64,000 bases of DNA from Sphingomonas oligoaromativorans. GTDB lineage: Bacteria; Pseudomonadota; Alphaproteobacteria; Sphingomonadales; Sphingomonadaceae. The DNA is taken from contig NZ_JAASQK010000006.1 in NCBI RefSeq assembly GCF_011762195.1, forward strand, positions 62,001 to 126,000. Direction: 5' to 3'. Positions 62,192-64,000 of this stretch are shown piece after piece. Below the pieces are notes generated by a model, which was given only the letters and a program-made list of their open reading frames with translations, ran no database searches and was not told where the DNA came from. The first letter of the stretch is position 1, and every line of letters starts with the position of its first letter. The position numbers and the translations under genes were made by a program.

Positions 62192-63534
62192 GCCGCCACC
62201 GCCGCCGCGCCCGGCATGGGTTGCGGCCGGTTCTTCGGCCGGGTGCGGCGGACATAGCTGTCGAGCCCGATCTCGGCGGCGAGCAGCATGTAGATGAAGG
62301 GCTGGAAGGCGATCGCGATGAACAGCGCGCCGACCAGATAGATGACATGCCCATGCTGGAGCGCGGTGGCGAGCGGCGCGATCCAGGCCTCGCCCGGATC
62401 GGTGGCCTTGCGGAAGCGGCGGCGCAGCATCTCCATGCGCAGCAGCCCCGCGATCTGGAGCATCGCCCACAGGCCGAAGCCGAAGAAGCCCTGCTCGCCC
62501 AACATCTCGAAATAAGCGGAGTGATAGGCGCGCGCCTTGTCATACTCGACCGCGTTGGGCGCGCCCGCGCCGCCCACGCCCGGCCCCTTCAGCCGGATCG
62601 TCAGATGGTTCTGGAGATAGGCGTTGAAGCCGCCGCCGCCCGGATGATCCTGCACATAGCTCCACGTCCACGCCCATACGGCGAGGCGGGTGGAGGCGGA
62701 TTCGTCGGCCTGATAGCCCTGGATGGTCTGCATCCGCTGGGTGTAGCTCGCCGGCAGCAGCGGGATCGCGACGGCGACCGCCAGCGCCATCCCCGCCATG
62801 TAGAGCATCCGCCGCCGGGAATCGCGTAAGGTCATGATCGCGACGAGCCCGATGCAGATCAGCCCGGTGCGCGTCGAGGTGCCGATCGGGATCAGCAGGC
62901 AGGCGAAGACGAGCGCGGCGGTGAACAGCCTCACCCGCCAGTCCGCCGGGAAGATCGTGCCATATTTGCAGAGGAACAGGATGGTCGGGATGATCGCGAT
63001 CGCCACCGTCGAGATGGTCGAGCCTTCATAAAGGCCGGAATTGTCGTCGAGCCCGAGGTTCAGCACGCCATAGCCGCCGCCCGAGAAGATCGTCTTGATC
63101 CCCCCGACGATGATGATCGAGGCGGCCGACAGCACCATGAACAGCAGCAGCGCCTCGATGCGCAGCCTTGTCCTCAGCGTGAAGGGCAGGAAGATCGCGA
63201 AGATCAGCGCCTTCCACACCCAGTCCCACTTGCCGAGTGCGGCGGTCGGGAAATCGGCGGTCATGGTGGTGTAGGCGCACCACGCCAGCAGCACGATCAG
63301 GATGATCTGGCGGATGGAGAGGCGCGTGTCCTTCTTGTCGTCCACCACCAGCCAGCCGCCGACCGCCAGCACGAAGAAGATCAGCGACACCGGCACCGCG
63401 TTCAGCAGATAATAGGAAAGCCGCTGCGGCGAGACGATGTCGACATAGGCATAGCCCAGCACGAACAGGAAGGGCCGCCGGAAGCCGAGCGCGATCAGCC
63501 CGGCGAGGAAGGCGACGAAGAAGAGATCATGCAT
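62188..63534 (-). CDS. O-antigen-ligase-like protein, exosortase-A-system type
   Basis: A 448-residue membrane protein with about 11-12 helices. RRPFLFVLGYAYVDIVSPQRLSYYLL, DDNSGLYEGSTISTVAIAIIP and GTSTRTGLICIG match the putative O-glycosylation ligase found with exosortase A. The large loop AYHSAYFEMLGEQGFFGFG is the Wzy/ligase catalytic-side region. It likely polymerises or transfers glycan at the membrane outer face. ATG at 63534. Confidence 0.9.
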   Translation of the reverse strand: MHDLFFVAFLAGLIALGFRRPFLFVLGYAYVDIVSPQRLSYYLLNAVPVSLIFFVLAVGGWLVVDDKKDTRLSIRQIILIVLLAWCAYTTMTADFPTAALGKWDWVWKALIFAIFLPFTLRTRLRIEALLLFMVLSAASIIIVGGIKTIFSGGGYGVLNLGLDDNSGLYEGSTISTVAIAIIPTILFLCKYGTIFPADWRVRLFTAALVFACLLIPIGTSTRTGLICIGLVAIMTLRDSRRRMLYMAGMALAVAVAIPLLPASYTQRMQTIQGYQADESASTRLAVWAWTWSYVQDHPGGGGFNAYLQNHLTIRLKGPGVGGAGAPNAVEYDKARAYHSAYFEMLGEQGFFGFGLWAMLQIAGLLRMEMLRRRFRKATDPGEAWIAPLATALQHGHVIYLVGALFIAIAFQPFIYMLLAAEIGLDSYVRRTRPKNRPQPMPGAAAVAA

Positions 63535-63667
63535 CGGGCGCACGTCCCCACGCGGCACGGGGCTTCTCGACGGCATCGTCCCGGTCGAGATCGGCGCGGC
63601 GCACCAGCCGCCACGCGGCGATCGCCATCAGCACATGCGTCAGCCCGAGCGAGAAGAGATCGATCAT
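63527..63667 (-). CDS. Small membrane peptide coupled to the ligase gene
   Basis: A 46-residue frame (MIDLFSLGLTHVLMAIAAW... ) with one hydrophobic helix and a charged tail, overlapping the ligase start by eight bases. GGTGA lies four bases upstream. The overlap suggests coupled translation, but the reading frame is short and unrecognised. Confidence 0.5.
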   Translation of the reverse strand: MIDLFSLGLTHVLMAIAAWRLVRRADLDRDDAVEKPRAAWGRAPDA

Positions 63668-63843
63668 CGCGTCACCGTGGCCATCCGCCCCTGTCGCACA
63701 AGCCTGCCGCCTCCGATACCGCCTTGCTTTGGGACAGTCGGAGGGCCGGAGAGGCAAACAGGCTAATGCCCGGCGGTTGACGCTGCGTTAAGCGTCCGGT
63801 GCCAGTAGGGCGGAATCCCCGGTTACGGGACAAGGGGCATCCG

Positions 63844-64000
63844 ATGCGTATCCTCCACATCCTCGATCACTCGCTGCCGCTGCACAGCGGCTACACCTTC
63901 CGCACGCGCGCCATCCTGAAATCCTGCGAGGCGCTGGGGCTGGAGGTGGCGGGCGTCACCGGCGCGCGCCACGTCGCCGAGGCCGAAGTCGAGGAGGGAA
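63844..64000 (+). CDS. Glycosyltransferase, exosortase-A-system type (N-terminal part)
   Basis: The first 52 codons, running off the right edge. MRILHILDHSLPLHSGYTFR and RAILKSCEALGLEVAGVTG are the characteristic start of the exosortase-A-associated GT4-type glycosyltransferase. AGGGG lies six bases before the ATG. Divergent from the ligase genes across 176 bases. It marks the edge of an EPS/PEP-CTERM locus that continues outside the window. Confidence 0.9.
   Translation, partial: MRILHILDHSLPLHSGYTFRTRAILKSCEALGLEVAGVTGARHVAEAEVEEG

Noticed and set aside
1-64000. CRISPR arrays, insertion sequences, prophage or tRNA/rRNA genes
   Set aside because: No regularly spaced repeats, transposase or phage structural motifs, and no RNA gene seen in the window.

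Overview
The window is GC-rich DNA that looks like the chromosome of a sphingomonad (Alphaproteobacteria, Sphingomonadales). Three large TonB-dependent receptors, a FecI/FecR pair, a bo3-type quinol oxidase, an exosortase-A-type exopolysaccharide locus, and palindromic repeats of the kind scattered through sphingomonad genomes all point that way. Genes are dense, with many 4-base start/stop overlaps. I see no rRNA, tRNA, CRISPR array, insertion sequence or prophage.

Layout. 1-6072: the 3' end of an RNB-family ribonuclease, an ABC-F ATPase, a Tat-exported epoxide-hydrolase-like protein, small envelope proteins, ohr with a clear promoter/operator region, and a zinc alcohol dehydrogenase. 6077-18678: a galactoside-use locus. 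It holds an AraFGH-like sugar ABC importer fused by overlaps to galactonate dehydratase and an SDR, a GntR/FCD regulator, galM, a TonB receptor and a GH36 alpha-galactosidase. 18739-26424: a metallo-beta-lactamase-fold lipoprotein, the cyoABCD operon, a MocR-type regulator and a luciferase-like oxidoreductase. 26510-32115: a secreted phosphoesterase and a FecI-FecR-TonB receptor surface-signalling set. 32171-37804: a MATE exporter, then a siderophore receptor coupled to DUF3649, PepSY and DUF3325 membrane genes.

37867-41570: a LysR regulator, a CitE-like lyase, a PspC-like gene behind a textbook sigma-54 promoter, a glutathione peroxidase, and DUF427 and CHRD proteins. 41649-47490: an alternate chaperone-usher fimbrial cluster. 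47602-52638: a cupin protein, a hybrid histidine kinase, YgfZ and dihydroorotase. 52818-58592: an MsbA-like exporter, an intracellular PHA depolymerase, a repeat-rich periplasmic protein and a dipeptide epimerase. 58757-64000: an AT-richer orphan gene, a tiny HNH protein coupled to an MscS channel, an acyltransferase, and the edge of the exosortase-A polysaccharide locus (O-antigen-ligase-like protein and glycosyltransferase).

How it works together. The best supported pathway is oxidative galactose use: outer-membrane uptake, alpha-galactosidase cleavage, mutarotation, inner-membrane import, oxidation by the SDR and dehydration by DgoD. Two iron or signal-controlled receptor modules and the cyo oxidase add nutrient scavenging and respiration. 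No single strikingly new system stands out. The most unusual items are the coupled leader frame before the sigma factor, the Tat-lipoprotein sugar-binding protein, uncharacterised parts of the pilus cluster, and shared intergenic motifs.
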